Shown: positions 37,065 to 45,940 of the stretch, piece by piece | How positions within the stretch are numbered: the first letter of the stretch is position 1 | Layout: each line of letters opens with the position of its first letter | NCBI RefSeq assembly: GCF_003268635.1 | Contig: NZ_CP029639.1 | Location: 748,501 to 812,500, forward strand | From: Paenibacillus sp. DCT19 | GTDB taxonomy: Bacteria; Bacillota; Bacilli; Paenibacillales; Paenibacillaceae | Direction: 5' to 3' | DNA length: 64,000 nt | Notes under the pieces: model-generated | Databases searched by the model: none | Told to the model about the DNA's origin: nothing | Seen by the model: only the letters and a program-made list of their open reading frames with translations | Program-made: the position numbers and the translations under genes

Positions 37065-37076
37065 TGTACCGGTACA
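37065..37076. promoter_or_regulatory. Palindrome TGTACCGGTACA, candidate MocR operator
   Basis: A perfect 12-base palindrome located 22 bases before the MocR start codon, in the divergent intergenic region with the EamA gene. It is well placed as the binding site of the regulator on its own promoter region. Binding is inferred. Confidence 0.45.
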
Positions 37077-37098
37077 ATTGTGGAGGTGCGAACTTGGA

Positions 37099-38478
37099 AT
37101 GAAGAAGAAATATGAAGTTATCGCGGAGTCCATACAACGTTGGATTCAGGAGCAGTCTCGCGAGCAGAATACAGGGCAATGGATGGATAAGGGGATCAGA
37201 CTTCCAGCAGTTCGGACTTTAGCACAGCAGCATCGATGTAGCATCAGTACCGTGATTAGAGCGTATGAGTGGCTTGAGGAACGACATCTGGTGTATGCGA
37301 TCCCTCAGTCTGGCTATTATGCTGTACAGAATGGTGCAGATGTAGATGATGCTGAATGGAATGAGCCGCTGGATTTTGCCTCCGCTGCACCTGATCCACG
37401 GGTATTTCCTTATTCCGATTTTCGCCATTGTGTAGATCAAGCGATGGAGAAGAAACAGGCTGATTTATTTCTGTATGGGACGGAGAGAGGTCTGCCTTCA
37501 CTCATTCAGTTAGTACAGAGACAGTTTGCCGATTATCAGGTTTTTGCCCATACGGATCAGTTCTTTATCACATCAGGGGTACAGCAGGCACTTGCAGTGC
37601 TCGCACTAATGCCTTTTCCGAACGGAAAGCAGCGAGTGCTGCTCGAATTACCGACGTATCACAATATGCCTTCACTATTAAGTGGATTAAACGTGCCGAT
37701 TGCAGGGGTTAAACGCTCACTAAGTGGATTGGACTGGGATGAATTAGAACGCCAATTCCGAGAGGGCGATATCAAATTCTTTTATGTCATGCCACGATTT
37801 CATAATCCGCTTGGAACATCACTGACAACGTCGGAGAAGAAACGGTTAATTCGGCTCGCCGTGAGGTACGATGTATACGTCGTTGAGGACGATTTTTTGG
37901 CCGATCTGGAAGATAATTCGAAGCAAGACCCTTTATTTTCCCATGATACGGACGGACGGGTCATTTATCTGAAAAGTTATTCCAAAATTCTGTTTCCGGG
38001 TCTGCGCATAGGCATTGCGATCTTGCCCCAGAAGCTTACCTCTTCCTTCCATATGTACAAAAAAATGCTCGATATTGACACCTCCGTATTGTCTCAGGCT
38101 GCACTAGAGATTTATATAAGCAGTGGCATGTTTGCCCATCATGGCAAAGTGATTCGCAATCGCTATGCCGCGCGCATGCGTGAGGTTCATGAGCAGTTAG
38201 ATGTTTATCCTGAATTTAGACCTTTCAAGGAAGCGCCGCGTACAGGAGGGGAGCATACGGTGCTGCCCCTCCCGGCCAACATTCCGCTCAAGGCATTGTT
38301 GACTCGTTTGGAACAGTATGGAGTTCTGGCAGGAACTACAGAGCGTTATTACCCGGAGGGGATGCACGGAGATAAAATGCTGCGATTGAACATATCCAAC
38401 GTGCCGAAACAGCGAATTGCAGAGGGAATGCGAATAATCGCAGAGCAGATTAAGAGGTTACATGTAGTCCAGCATTAG
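37099..38478 (+). CDS. MocR-type PLP-dependent transcriptional regulator
   Basis: 459 residues: an N-terminal GntR winged helix (about 8-75; LPAVRTLAQQHRCSISTVIRAYEWLEE) joined to a class I aminotransferase-like domain. The PLP lysine lies in YLKSYSKILFPGLRIG. MocR proteins sense PLP-amino acid or vitamin B6-type ligands and control neighbouring genes. The ATG at 37099 was chosen over the upstream TTG at 37078; GGAGG is 12 bases before it. The divergent EamA transporter is the likely target. Confidence 0.92.
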   Translation: MKKKYEVIAESIQRWIQEQSREQNTGQWMDKGIRLPAVRTLAQQHRCSISTVIRAYEWLEERHLVYAIPQSGYYAVQNGADVDDAEWNEPLDFASAAPDPRVFPYSDFRHCVDQAMEKKQADLFLYGTERGLPSLIQLVQRQFADYQVFAHTDQFFITSGVQQALAVLALMPFPNGKQRVLLELPTYHNMPSLLSGLNVPIAGVKRSLSGLDWDELERQFREGDIKFFYVMPRFHNPLGTSLTTSEKKRLIRLAVRYDVYVVEDDFLADLEDNSKQDPLFSHDTDGRVIYLKSYSKILFPGLRIGIAILPQKLTSSFHMYKKMLDIDTSVLSQAALEIYISSGMFAHHGKVIRNRYAARMREVHEQLDVYPEFRPFKEAPRTGGEHTVLPLPANIPLKALLTRLEQYGVLAGTTERYYPEGMHGDKMLRLNISNVPKQRIAEGMRIIAEQIKRLHVVQH

Positions 38479-38497
38479 AATGGATCAGATAGAAACG

Positions 38498-38548
38498 TAA
38501 AAAAAGAGGCGTCGTAAACGGTCACCATCACCGTTTATCGACGCCTCT
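38498..38548. terminator. Bidirectional terminator between MocR gene and hemL
   Basis: AGAGGCGTCG-TAAACGGT pairs with ACCGTTTATCGACGCCTCT with a single bulge, one of the strongest hairpins in the window. An A run on its left gives a seven-to-eight T run for minus-strand transcripts from hemL. Confidence 0.9.
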
Positions 38549-38609
38549 AAGGCGTGTCTGAGAATTCCGAAGGACGCAGAGTTTGCCGAGTTTTTAGACA
38601 CGACTTAGC
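38549..38609. repeat. Short inverted-repeat element (about 60 bp)
   Basis: CTAAGGCGTGTCTGA at the left matches the reverse complement of TTAGACACGACTTAG at the right with two differences. The interior has no open frame. It lies between the hemL stop and its terminator, so it is transcribed with hemL. It looks like a small mobile repeat remnant; no second copy is in this window. Confidence 0.5.
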
Positions 38610-38617
38610 ATTGTAAA

Positions 38618-39943
38618 TTATTCCTGAGCCATTGCTTTGAAGGAAGCTTCGGCTGCTTCTAATGTCGCTTGTACATCCTCATCGGTATGTGCAGTAGTCA
38701 GGAACCACGCTTCATACTTGGATGGAGCCAGATTAATGCCACGGTTCAACATATGCCGGAAGAACGAGGCGAACTTTTCTCCGTCTGTATCCTGCGCCTG
38801 GTCATAGTTCGTAACCGGGTGATTACAGAAATGAGTGGAGAAGGCACCGCGAATTCGGTTGATTGTTACATCGATGCCATGGCGATCTGCCGAAGCTTGT
38901 AGCCCAGTGGTCAGATCAATTGCAAGGCGTTCCATTTCTTCGTACACACCTTCACCTTGCAGCACTTCAAGGCAGGCGATACCAGCAGAGATGGAAGCCG
39001 GGTTACCCGCCATGGTTCCTGCTTGATAAGCAGGGCCGAGTGGAGCAACTTGTTCCATGACATGTTTACGTCCACCATATGCACCAATCGGGAGACCGCC
39101 ACCAATAATTTTACCTAATGCCGTCAGATCCGGTTCAATCTCAGCATGATTCTCCAGGCCGGCATATGTCTGAGTAGAACCATAGTGGAAACGGAAGGCT
39201 GTAATAACCTCGTCATAGATGACGAGTGAACCATTGTCTCGTGTCATCGCGCAGAGCCCTTCGAGGAAGCCAGGTTCTGGCATGACCATACCGAAGTTAC
39301 CTACGATGGGTTCAACCATGACTGCGGCAACGTCGTCACCCCAACGCTCTAGAGCGTCTTTGAGAGCATCCAGATCGTTAAAGGGAACCGTAATAACCTC
39401 ATGGGCAATACTCGTTGGAATACCTGCGCTATCCGGAATACCAAGCGTCGATGGACCAGAGCCGGCAGCTACTAATACGAGATCGGAGTGTCCGTGATAA
39501 CAGCCAGCGAATTTCACAATTTTGTTACGCTTGGTATATGCACGTGCTACACGAATCGTTGTCATGACCGCTTCGGTACCTGAGTTAACGAAGCGAACTT
39601 TATCCATGGAAGGGATCGCTTCTTTTAACATTTTGGCCAGATGAATCTCAAGCTCGGTTGGTGTACCGTACAGGATGCCATTGGCAGCCGCCTTCGTAAT
39701 TGCCTCTGTAATATGAGGATGAGCATGTCCTGTAATAATAGGACCGTAAGCAGCGAGGTAATCAATATATTTGTTGTCATCAACATCCCAGAAATGAGCA
39801 CCTTGTGCCTTTTTCATGAATACGGGTGCACCACCGCCAACGGCTTTGAAAGAACGAGACGGGCTATTAACGCCACCAACGATATGTTGAAGTGCTTCTT
39901 CATATAAAACTTCGGAACGTGAGCGAGATGGGAATGAATTCAT
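38618..39943 (-). CDS. hemL: Glutamate-1-semialdehyde 2,1-aminomutase
   Basis: 441-residue PLP enzyme that converts glutamate-1-semialdehyde to 5-aminolevulinate, the C5 route to heme. The family blocks [55 protein letters not shown] (with the PLP lysine) and AGTMAGNP are intact. The ATG at 39943 has AAAGGAAG upstream; the frame opens 6 codons earlier. It stands apart from other hem genes here, as a second or isolated copy often does in Bacillota. A strong hairpin separates it from the LCP gene. Confidence 0.95.
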   Translation of the reverse strand: MNSFPSRSRSEVLYEEALQHIVGGVNSPSRSFKAVGGGAPVFMKKAQGAHFWDVDDNKYIDYLAAYGPIITGHAHPHITEAITKAAANGILYGTPTELEIHLAKMLKEAIPSMDKVRFVNSGTEAVMTTIRVARAYTKRNKIVKFAGCYHGHSDLVLVAAGSGPSTLGIPDSAGIPTSIAHEVITVPFNDLDALKDALERWGDDVAAVMVEPIVGNFGMVMPEPGFLEGLCAMTRDNGSLVIYDEVITAFRFHYGSTQTYAGLENHAEIEPDLTALGKIIGGGLPIGAYGGRKHVMEQVAPLGPAYQAGTMAGNPASISAGIACLEVLQGEGVYEEMERLAIDLTTGLQASADRHGIDVTINRIRGAFSTHFCNHPVTNYDQAQDTDGEKFASFFRHMLNRGINLAPSKYEAWFLTTAHTDEDVQATLEAAEASFKAMAQE

Positions 39944-39990
39944 GGGATAACTTCCTTTCAATATGGTTTGAATGATTTCTATACTTAGCA

Positions 39991-40034
39991 GAACACAGCG
40001 AGAGGGCAGCGTGATGGCTGCCCTCTGTGTGTTC
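39991..40034 (-). terminator. Strong hairpin between LCP gene and hemL
   Basis: AGAGGGCAGC pairs with GCTGCCCTCT around a 6-base loop, extended by GAACACA/TGTGTTC. It lies just after the likely original end of the LCP gene (40048). The T run on the minus strand is poor, so it may be a weak terminator or transcript-end stabiliser. Confidence 0.55.
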
Positions 40035-40106
40035 GACTTCGAAGTTGTTACTGTGCTGGTTGTTCGGAGGATTTGGGTTCGTCCCCACTAGCCGTTTTAT
40101 CTTCCG

Positions 40107-41093
40107 TTACCTTGCTGCTGTCTTCAGGATCAGCAGGGGATGAATAATATCCTGAATGTGTTGTTTAAGTTTCTCTTCGTTCGTTACAGTTAGCACTTGT
40201 GCTCCACCAGGTGTGCGCTCTTCCTTGAGCATGTTCATTGGTGGAATCTGTTCACTGCCATTCATGCTGCTCTGATAGCCCAGTCCACCTAGCTTCCACA
40301 TATCGGAAAGGGTTAGATTCGTATCTACATACGGGCTAACTTCTTCCAGGATGGAAGGCAGCTTCGCGATCGTTGTTGTCGACTGCATCTTCGCCGCAAC
40401 GGCCTTGAGGAACTCGCGTTGACGCTCGGAGCGAGCGAAGTCTGACATCGCATCATGACGGAAGCGCACATACATCAGAGCGGTATTTCCATCTAGATGC
40501 TGATAACCTTTTTTGAGATCAATATCGTATTCGTTATTGTCTGCTTTACTTGTATAATGCATGTCCTTCTCTACGTCAAAGTCTACACCGCCAACGGCAT
40601 CAACTAATTTGATGAATCCTTGGAAATCCGTATACACATAATACTGAACAGGGATACCGAGTAAGTCACTTGCGGCTTTCATTGCTGTGTTAGGGCCATG
40701 TGTAATCGCGGTATTAATCCGCTCCTTACCGTAGCCGTCTATATTCATATAAGTGTCTCGCAAAATGGAGAACAAATTGATTTTTTTGGTGAGTGGATCG
40801 AGTGATACCACCATCATGCTGTCTGAACGAGGAACTTCGCCTTTGGCTAATCCACGAGCATCGACACCCATAACCAAAATATTTACGGTGTCAGTTCCCT
40901 CCCACTTCGGCGGGTCAGGGGTGTTCACTTTTTCAACATTTTCGATACCGGCAAACGGAGATTCGTCGCCTTCCTTTTGCAAACCATTCAACTGATTGAG
41001 AATAGAACCGAAATAAAATGCCGCAGCTCCACCAACAATCAATACGAAGGCGGCAAGAGATATCCATATGGTTCTCTTCGTCTTTCTGGTCAT
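40107..41093 (-). CDS. LytR-CpsA-Psr (LCP) family wall polymer transferase, probable 3' frameshift
   Basis: 328 residues. A short cytoplasmic basic start, one membrane anchor (about 9-29) and an extracellular LCP domain (about 65-215): NILVMGVDAR, RSDSMMVVSLDP, ILRDTYMNIDGYG and ALMYVRFRHDAMSDFARSERQREFL carry the conserved Arg and Asp residues that bind the polyprenyl pyrophosphate. These enzymes attach teichoic acids or other glycopolymers to peptidoglycan. The C-terminus ends abruptly in LLILKTAAR, but the other frame continues with a low-complexity acidic tail ([20 protein letters not shown]...) to a TAA at 40048. One lost base near 40145-40150 explains this; the catalytic domain is intact. 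Confidence 0.92.
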   Translation of the reverse strand: MTRKTKRTIWISLAAFVLIVGGAAAFYFGSILNQLNGLQKEGDESPFAGIENVEKVNTPDPPKWEGTDTVNILVMGVDARGLAKGEVPRSDSMMVVSLDPLTKKINLFSILRDTYMNIDGYGKERINTAITHGPNTAMKAASDLLGIPVQYYVYTDFQGFIKLVDAVGGVDFDVEKDMHYTSKADNNEYDIDLKKGYQHLDGNTALMYVRFRHDAMSDFARSERQREFLKAVAAKMQSTTTIAKLPSILEEVSPYVDTNLTLSDMWKLGGLGYQSSMNGSEQIPPMNMLKEERTPGGAQVLTVTNEEKLKQHIQDIIHPLLILKTAAR

Positions 41094-41296
41094 GCTAGCT
41101 CTCCTTTGTATTCAAAATGAATTAAAAATCAGTCCGATGATCATCTAGCCGAGGTTTTCCGCGCACGACCTCTTTCACAGATGCGAGAGAGGACGCTCCT
41201 CACACTATTTTAAAGCTTGCTGAATTTCGACTGATACTATTATAATTTCTTTTTGGGCTACAAGCAATTTCAACAAAATCCAAGTGAGGTATAAAC

Positions 41297-42343
41297 ATGC
41301 TGGCGATTGATGTCAAAGATTTACGCAAGTCGTTTAGCGTTCAGAAGAGCCGTGGTGGGCTCAAGGGCGCGTTTCAGGACCTGTTTGCACGTCAATACCA
41401 GGAGGTACTGGCTGTAAACGACATTTCGTTTCAAATTCCGCAAGGCGAAATTTGCGGATATATCGGGGAGAATGGTGCCGGCAAATCAACAACAATTAAG
41501 ATGTTGACCGGCATTTTGGTGCCTACTTCAGGCCAAATATCGGTAGGTGGATATGTTCCATATCTGGAACGGGAGAAGTTTGTACAGAATATTGGCGTCG
41601 TATTTGGTCAGCGCAGTCAGCTGTGGTGGGATATCGGCGTGATTGAATCCTTCCATCTGCTACGCAAAGTCTACCGCGTAGGCGAAGTTGATTTCCGTAA
41701 AAGACTGGATGAGCTTGTTGAGCGGTTACAGCTTCAAGACCTGCTCAGTCGTCCAGTACGTAAGCTTAGTCTTGGACAGCGCATGCGTTGTGAGCTAGTG
41801 GCAGCCTTGCTGCATAATCCAGGCATTGTATTCTTGGATGAACCGACAATTGGACTTGATATTGTCGTGAAATCCGAAATTCGGGAATTCCTGAAAGACA
41901 TGAACCAGGAGCACGGTACAACCATTTTGCTGACCACTCATGATCTTCAGGATATCGAAGCACTTTGTTCAAGAGTAATCATGCTGGATGCAGGAAATAT
42001 CATCTATGACGGTGGTTTGGATCATCTGAAATCCCAATGGGGAACGGAGCGAGAGATCCGCTTCAAGTTCGGTACAGCACACACGATGAGCCAAATGCAG
42101 GAGTGGACTGCCGAAATGCCTGTACGCTGGACAGTGGAGAACGAGCTGTCGGCATCCGTCTGGATTCCATTGGAGCTTAATGTATCCGACGTGCTCGGAA
42201 GGGTTGTCGGACAAGCTGACATTACGGATATTCAGATTGTTGAGATTAATACGGATGAGATCGTACGTAGTATCTATCAATCCGGTTCTGCTGAGCGCCC
42301 TGAGATCGTAGCGGCAAGCAATGAAGCGGTCGGTGTATCTTAG
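41297..42343 (+). CDS. ABC-2 type exporter ATP-binding protein
   Basis: 348 residues: Walker A GENGAGKSTT (about 56-65), signature LSLGQRMRCELVAAL, Walker B IVFLDEPTIGLD and a C-terminal domain of about 100 residues that couples to the membrane subunits. This is the ABC-2/NatA-like class (COG4586 type) that works with two six-helix permeases. The two permease genes follow directly (0 and 4 bases). Substrate unknown; exporters of this type have been linked to antibiotics and dyes. A weak GTGAGG site precedes the ATG. Confidence 0.92.
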   Translation: MLAIDVKDLRKSFSVQKSRGGLKGAFQDLFARQYQEVLAVNDISFQIPQGEICGYIGENGAGKSTTIKMLTGILVPTSGQISVGGYVPYLEREKFVQNIGVVFGQRSQLWWDIGVIESFHLLRKVYRVGEVDFRKRLDELVERLQLQDLLSRPVRKLSLGQRMRCELVAALLHNPGIVFLDEPTIGLDIVVKSEIREFLKDMNQEHGTTILLTTHDLQDIEALCSRVIMLDAGNIIYDGGLDHLKSQWGTEREIRFKFGTAHTMSQMQEWTAEMPVRWTVENELSASVWIPLELNVSDVLGRVVGQADITDIQIVEINTDEIVRSIYQSGSAERPEIVAASNEAVGVS

Positions 42344-43138
42344 ATGAACAGTGCATTTATTGATTTCATGCGCATTCGTTTTCTAACGATGCTGGCTTAT
42401 CGGGTGAATTATTATTCCGGCATTTTGATATATACGCTGAATATCGGCGTGTATTACTTCACCTGGCAAGCAATTTACGGAGGAAGCGGAGAAATTGGCG
42501 GCTTCACGGCTGCTCAGATGACGACGTATGTTGCGGTGTCGTGGATGGCGCGGGCATTTTATTTTAACAACCTGGATCGAGAGATTGCGGCTGACATTCG
42601 GGATGGCTCCATAGCGATTCAATTCATCAGGCCGATTAACTATGTGATGGTCAAAATGATGCAAGGGCTTGGTGAAGGCATATTCCGCTTCTTGTTGCTA
42701 ATGATACCGGGCATGTTGATTGCCATCCTTCTCTTCCCGGTAGAGCTGCCTACTGCGCCTTCGGCGTGGATTGGTTTTCTGGTGATGCTGTTCTTCAGCT
42801 TCCTGATTAACTCCCAGATTAACGTCATTACGGGACTTGCGGCATTCTTTGTGGAAAATAACGAAGGTATGATGCGCATGAAACGGGTAGTGGTGGATCT
42901 GTTCTCAGGTTTAATTATTCCGATCAGCTTATATCCAGATTGGTTGTCAACCATCATGAAGCTGCTGCCTTTCCAAGCGATTACGTATCTGCCCGGTTCT
43001 GTATTTACGGGAAGAGTGGAAGGCACAGGCATATGGAATGTACTCGGTATTCAGGTGCTGTGGTTTGTTCTGCTGCTGATTCCGATGATGCTGATCTGGC
43101 GGCAGGCGCGTAAGCGTTTGTTCGTGCAAGGGGGTTAA
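42344..43138 (+). CDS. ABC-2 family permease subunit 1
   Basis: 264 residues with six predicted membrane helices (COG4587-like). The ATG directly follows the ATPase stop codon with no gap, so the genes are translationally coupled. It is expected to pair with the next permease as a heterodimer. Confidence 0.9.
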   Translation: MNSAFIDFMRIRFLTMLAYRVNYYSGILIYTLNIGVYYFTWQAIYGGSGEIGGFTAAQMTTYVAVSWMARAFYFNNLDREIAADIRDGSIAIQFIRPINYVMVKMMQGLGEGIFRFLLLMIPGMLIAILLFPVELPTAPSAWIGFLVMLFFSFLINSQINVITGLAAFFVENNEGMMRMKRVVVDLFSGLIIPISLYPDWLSTIMKLLPFQAITYLPGSVFTGRVEGTGIWNVLGIQVLWFVLLLIPMMLIWRQARKRLFVQGG

Positions 43139-43142
43139 CGGA

Positions 43143-43928
43143 ATGTATTATTTAAGTTTAATCGGAGAATATCTGAAAAATTATATGAAAACCAGGCTCA
43201 CCTACCGTGCCGACTTCTGGGTTGAGATTATATCGGATCTGTTGTTCCAGGCAACCAACCTGATCTTTATCTTTGTTGTTTTCCGTCATACGGATAACTT
43301 AGGTGGCTGGAGCGAGAGTGAAGTTCTTTTCGTATATGGATACTTTATGGTGCCGTACGGTATATTTAGTTGTTTCGTAAATCTGTGGGGGTTCAGTGAG
43401 CGTTATATCGTCAAGGGTGAGATGGATCGCATACTGACTCGTCCTGCCCATAATCTGTTCCAGATCTTGCTGGAGAATGTGGATCCACCGGCGCTGGTAG
43501 GTTCGTTCATCGGTTTGATTATTATGGTTATAAGCGGAGCAGAAATGGGACTAGTACTGGAGTGGTGGCATATTCCGGCGCTTATCATTCTGGCATTAAG
43601 TTCAGTAATGATCTACACGGGTATATATACCATTCTGACCTCGCTCTCGTTTTATTCAGACGCACCAACAGGAATTCTGCCATTGATGTATAACATTCAA
43701 GGGTATGGTCGTTATCCGGTGACGATCTACAATCGTGCGATACAGGTGCTGTTAACCTGGATTATTCCATTTGCCTTTGTGGGCATCTATCCAGCAGCAC
43801 TTTTCCTAGAACGCTCTGAGATGCATCGTATGGCACTTCTGACGCCAGTCATGGGACTCGTATTTGGCTCAGTGGGCTTACTTCTATGGAATTTCGGCGT
43901 GAAACGTTATCGCGGAGCAGGATCGTAA
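43143..43928 (+). CDS. ABC-2 family permease subunit 2
   Basis: 261 residues with six predicted membrane helices (DUF990/COG3694-like; RADFWVEIISDLLFQATNLIF, YIVKGEMDRILTRPAHNLFQ). It starts 4 bases after subunit 1, with GGGGG near the start as ribosome site. A repeat element begins 7 bases after its stop. Confidence 0.9.
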   Translation: MYYLSLIGEYLKNYMKTRLTYRADFWVEIISDLLFQATNLIFIFVVFRHTDNLGGWSESEVLFVYGYFMVPYGIFSCFVNLWGFSERYIVKGEMDRILTRPAHNLFQILLENVDPPALVGSFIGLIIMVISGAEMGLVLEWWHIPALIILALSSVMIYTGIYTILTSLSFYSDAPTGILPLMYNIQGYGRYPVTIYNRAIQVLLTWIIPFAFVGIYPAALFLERSEMHRMALLTPVMGLVFGSVGLLLWNFGVKRYRGAGS

Positions 43929-43935
43929 TAAATGG

Positions 43936-44117
43936 GTTCAACTAAACTTTTTACACGTGAACGGAGAGGACAGAAATAACGTGAAGAAGCGAAGCGTTCG
44001 CCTTTATCACCGGATTTTCCCTTTAGGAGAAAGAGAATCAAAAAAATCTGGGGATAACAGCGATCGGAAGGTTATTCTGTCATCGGAGTGGCAAGTGTAA
44101 ACATTCTTTAGTTGAAC
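43936..44117. repeat. MITE-like repeat element, copy B (182 bp)
   Basis: Bounded by GTTCAACTAAA and TTTAGTTGAAC, a perfect 11-base terminal inverted repeat that extends inward imperfectly (CTTTTTACAC / GTGTAAACATTC). It matches copy A (10429-10646) over nearly the whole length but lacks its 37-base internal hairpin. It lies between the ABC-2 permease and bcp and has no coding capacity. Confidence 0.82.
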
Positions 44118-44159
44118 TTACATATTGCAATTGTGAGTGAAAAATGAGGAGGGATTCAG

Positions 44160-44630
44160 ATGACTGTAACCGTAGGCCAGATGGCCCCGGATTTTGAACT
44201 TCCGTCCAGTACGGGAGAGAATGTTAAGTTGTCCGATTATCGTGGACAGCGGGTGTTGCTTTATTTTTATCCTAAAGATCTAACTTCTTCTTGCACACAA
44301 CAAGCCTGTGATTTTCGAGATCGGCATGAAGAGTTTCAAGGATTGAATACTGTCATCTTAGGCATCAGTACGGATCCGATGAAGCAGCACGACAAATTCA
44401 TTGCCAAGCATGGGCTGCCATTTGCCTTGCTATCGGATGAGGAGCATCAGGTAGCAGAGCAGTATGGCGTATGGCAGCTTAAGAAGATGTACGGCAAGGA
44501 ATACATGGGCATTGTGCGCTCTACCTTTTTGATTGATGAAGAGGGGAAATTGATAAAGGATTGGTCTAAAGTGCGAGTAAAGGGACATATTGAAGCAGCA
44601 CTTGAGGCAGTTCGGGAGTTATCGAGCTAG
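44160..44630 (+). CDS. bcp: Thioredoxin-dependent peroxiredoxin (Bcp/PrxQ)
   Basis: 156 residues. Peroxiredoxin that reduces hydrogen peroxide and organic peroxides using thioredoxin. The peroxidatic Cys sits in LTSSCTQQACDFRD with the resolving Cys five residues later, the arrangement of the Bcp/PrxQ class. The usual Pro-Gly before the cysteine (TPGC) is replaced by Ser-Ser (TSSC), a modest variation. GAGGAGG precedes the ATG. The gene sits alone between the repeat element and a terminator. Confidence 0.93.
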   Translation: MTVTVGQMAPDFELPSSTGENVKLSDYRGQRVLLYFYPKDLTSSCTQQACDFRDRHEEFQGLNTVILGISTDPMKQHDKFIAKHGLPFALLSDEEHQVAEQYGVWQLKKMYGKEYMGIVRSTFLIDEEGKLIKDWSKVRVKGHIEAALEAVRELSS

Positions 44631-44658
44631 TACAGGGTATTGGAAAATATAAAAGTGG

Positions 44659-44707
44659 AAAAGGCTGTGTTTGAGGAATGGACGATTCCTTGGAACATGG
44701 CCTTTTT
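44659..44707 (+). terminator. Intrinsic terminator after bcp
   Basis: AAAAGGC..GTTT.AGGAAT pairs with ATTCCT..AAC..GCCTTTT (wobbles included) around a 5-base loop, followed by TTTTT. Confidence 0.8.
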
Positions 44708-44800
44708 GGCTATTTTCAGACGTCTAGAAGAATGGGGCATATTCGCTGCATTGCATTAAAAGGAATGCTCGTCGAACGACTTTTCATTACATAGCCATGT

Positions 44801-45898
44801 TTAACTTTGTGTAGACTTGCCATTACGGATTCGATGAACCAATAACAGAAGTAATGGGATCACAAAGCCTGTTGTTGTATCCCACAAGAGCCAGGTGTCA
44901 CCGGTGATGACCATATAGTAGAGCACATTGGGAGCGAGCAGCACGGCCATGGAGAAAAACAGCATAGAGGACGGCAAAATCAGCATTTTATGACTTTTAA
45001 GTTGGAACAGTTGGGCGATTCCCGCCACAAACGAATACATGTACAATAGGCTTTTGAAGTAGGTAGAGATCAACCAGGCCGAAGCCATCATCGCCTCAAT
45101 ACGAAGAAAAGAACCTCCGATATTAATTTTTTTGGACAAGAAATAAGAGATGTAAATGTTATGTTGGGTAATAAATGCACCTGCTACTGCCAATGACATC
45201 AAAACAAGAAGCGTGAGCATGATACCTGCTGTTAGGGAGGACAATAACAAATCCCGTTTAAGATGGGTCTTTGTGCGGACATAAGGAATAACCATCATAA
45301 GTGCAAGTATATCTCCAAAAGGAGAAAAAGCTCCAATCGCAACACCTTTCCAGAATTCAATCAGACTGGAATTAAGTATAGGCTTAATACGAGATAACTC
45401 AACTTGTGGCAGGAGGCCTAGGAGCAGGATAAGCATGAACAGCACAAAGATCGGAAGTAGAATCTCGCTGGTGGCACCAATGCTGCTGATTCCTTTGAGA
45501 AGAGCCCATGTGAGTGCTGCCACCATCAAGATGATAATTGCTCGAATCGGAGTATTAATGTAAATTTTTGTGGTTAAGAAGTCCCCAACTTCTCTAATAC
45601 ATGTAAAGGCGATCATGGCAAAATAAAATAGGTAGGCTACCGTGAAAACAGTTCCCATCCATTTCCCAAGAATCTTCATACAGATCTGAATAAAACTTAA
45701 CTCAGGGTAAGTACGGTGAAGTTTATAGATTACGTACACAATGAGTAATCCAAATGGTTGACTTACGAGTGAAGCGAGCCAAGCATCCTGCTTAGCGGAG
45801 GCAGCAATCATTGAAGGGTAGATCAAGGTCATGTCGCCAAGGACGACCAGGAAGGTGAGTGCTGTGAACTGTTTAAGTGTAAGCGTTTCGTTGTTCAT
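44801..45898 (-). CDS. GerB family germination permease (receptor 2, second B subunit)
   Basis: 365 residues, ten predicted membrane helices, endospore germination permease family. It is clearly similar to the preceding gene product (both have GDM..IYPS at helix 1, AKQDAW, TREVGDF-like, TYFKS/TYFKA), so the pair probably arose by tandem duplication. AAAGGAG precedes the ATG and 42 bases separate the genes. Two B subunits in one operon suggest a receptor with alternative or combined nutrient binding. Confidence 0.92.
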   Translation of the reverse strand: MNNETLTLKQFTALTFLVVLGDMTLIYPSMIAASAKQDAWLASLVSQPFGLLIVYVIYKLHRTYPELSFIQICMKILGKWMGTVFTVAYLFYFAMIAFTCIREVGDFLTTKIYINTPIRAIIILMVAALTWALLKGISSIGATSEILLPIFVLFMLILLLGLLPQVELSRIKPILNSSLIEFWKGVAIGAFSPFGDILALMMVIPYVRTKTHLKRDLLLSSLTAGIMLTLLVLMSLAVAGAFITQHNIYISYFLSKKINIGGSFLRIEAMMASAWLISTYFKSLLYMYSFVAGIAQLFQLKSHKMLILPSSMLFFSMAVLLAPNVLYYMVITGDTWLLWDTTTGFVIPLLLLLVHRIRNGKSTQS

Positions 45899-45940
45899 AC
45901 CCGGACTCCTTTAAGCGCTCATGATTTTCAGACGGACTGT

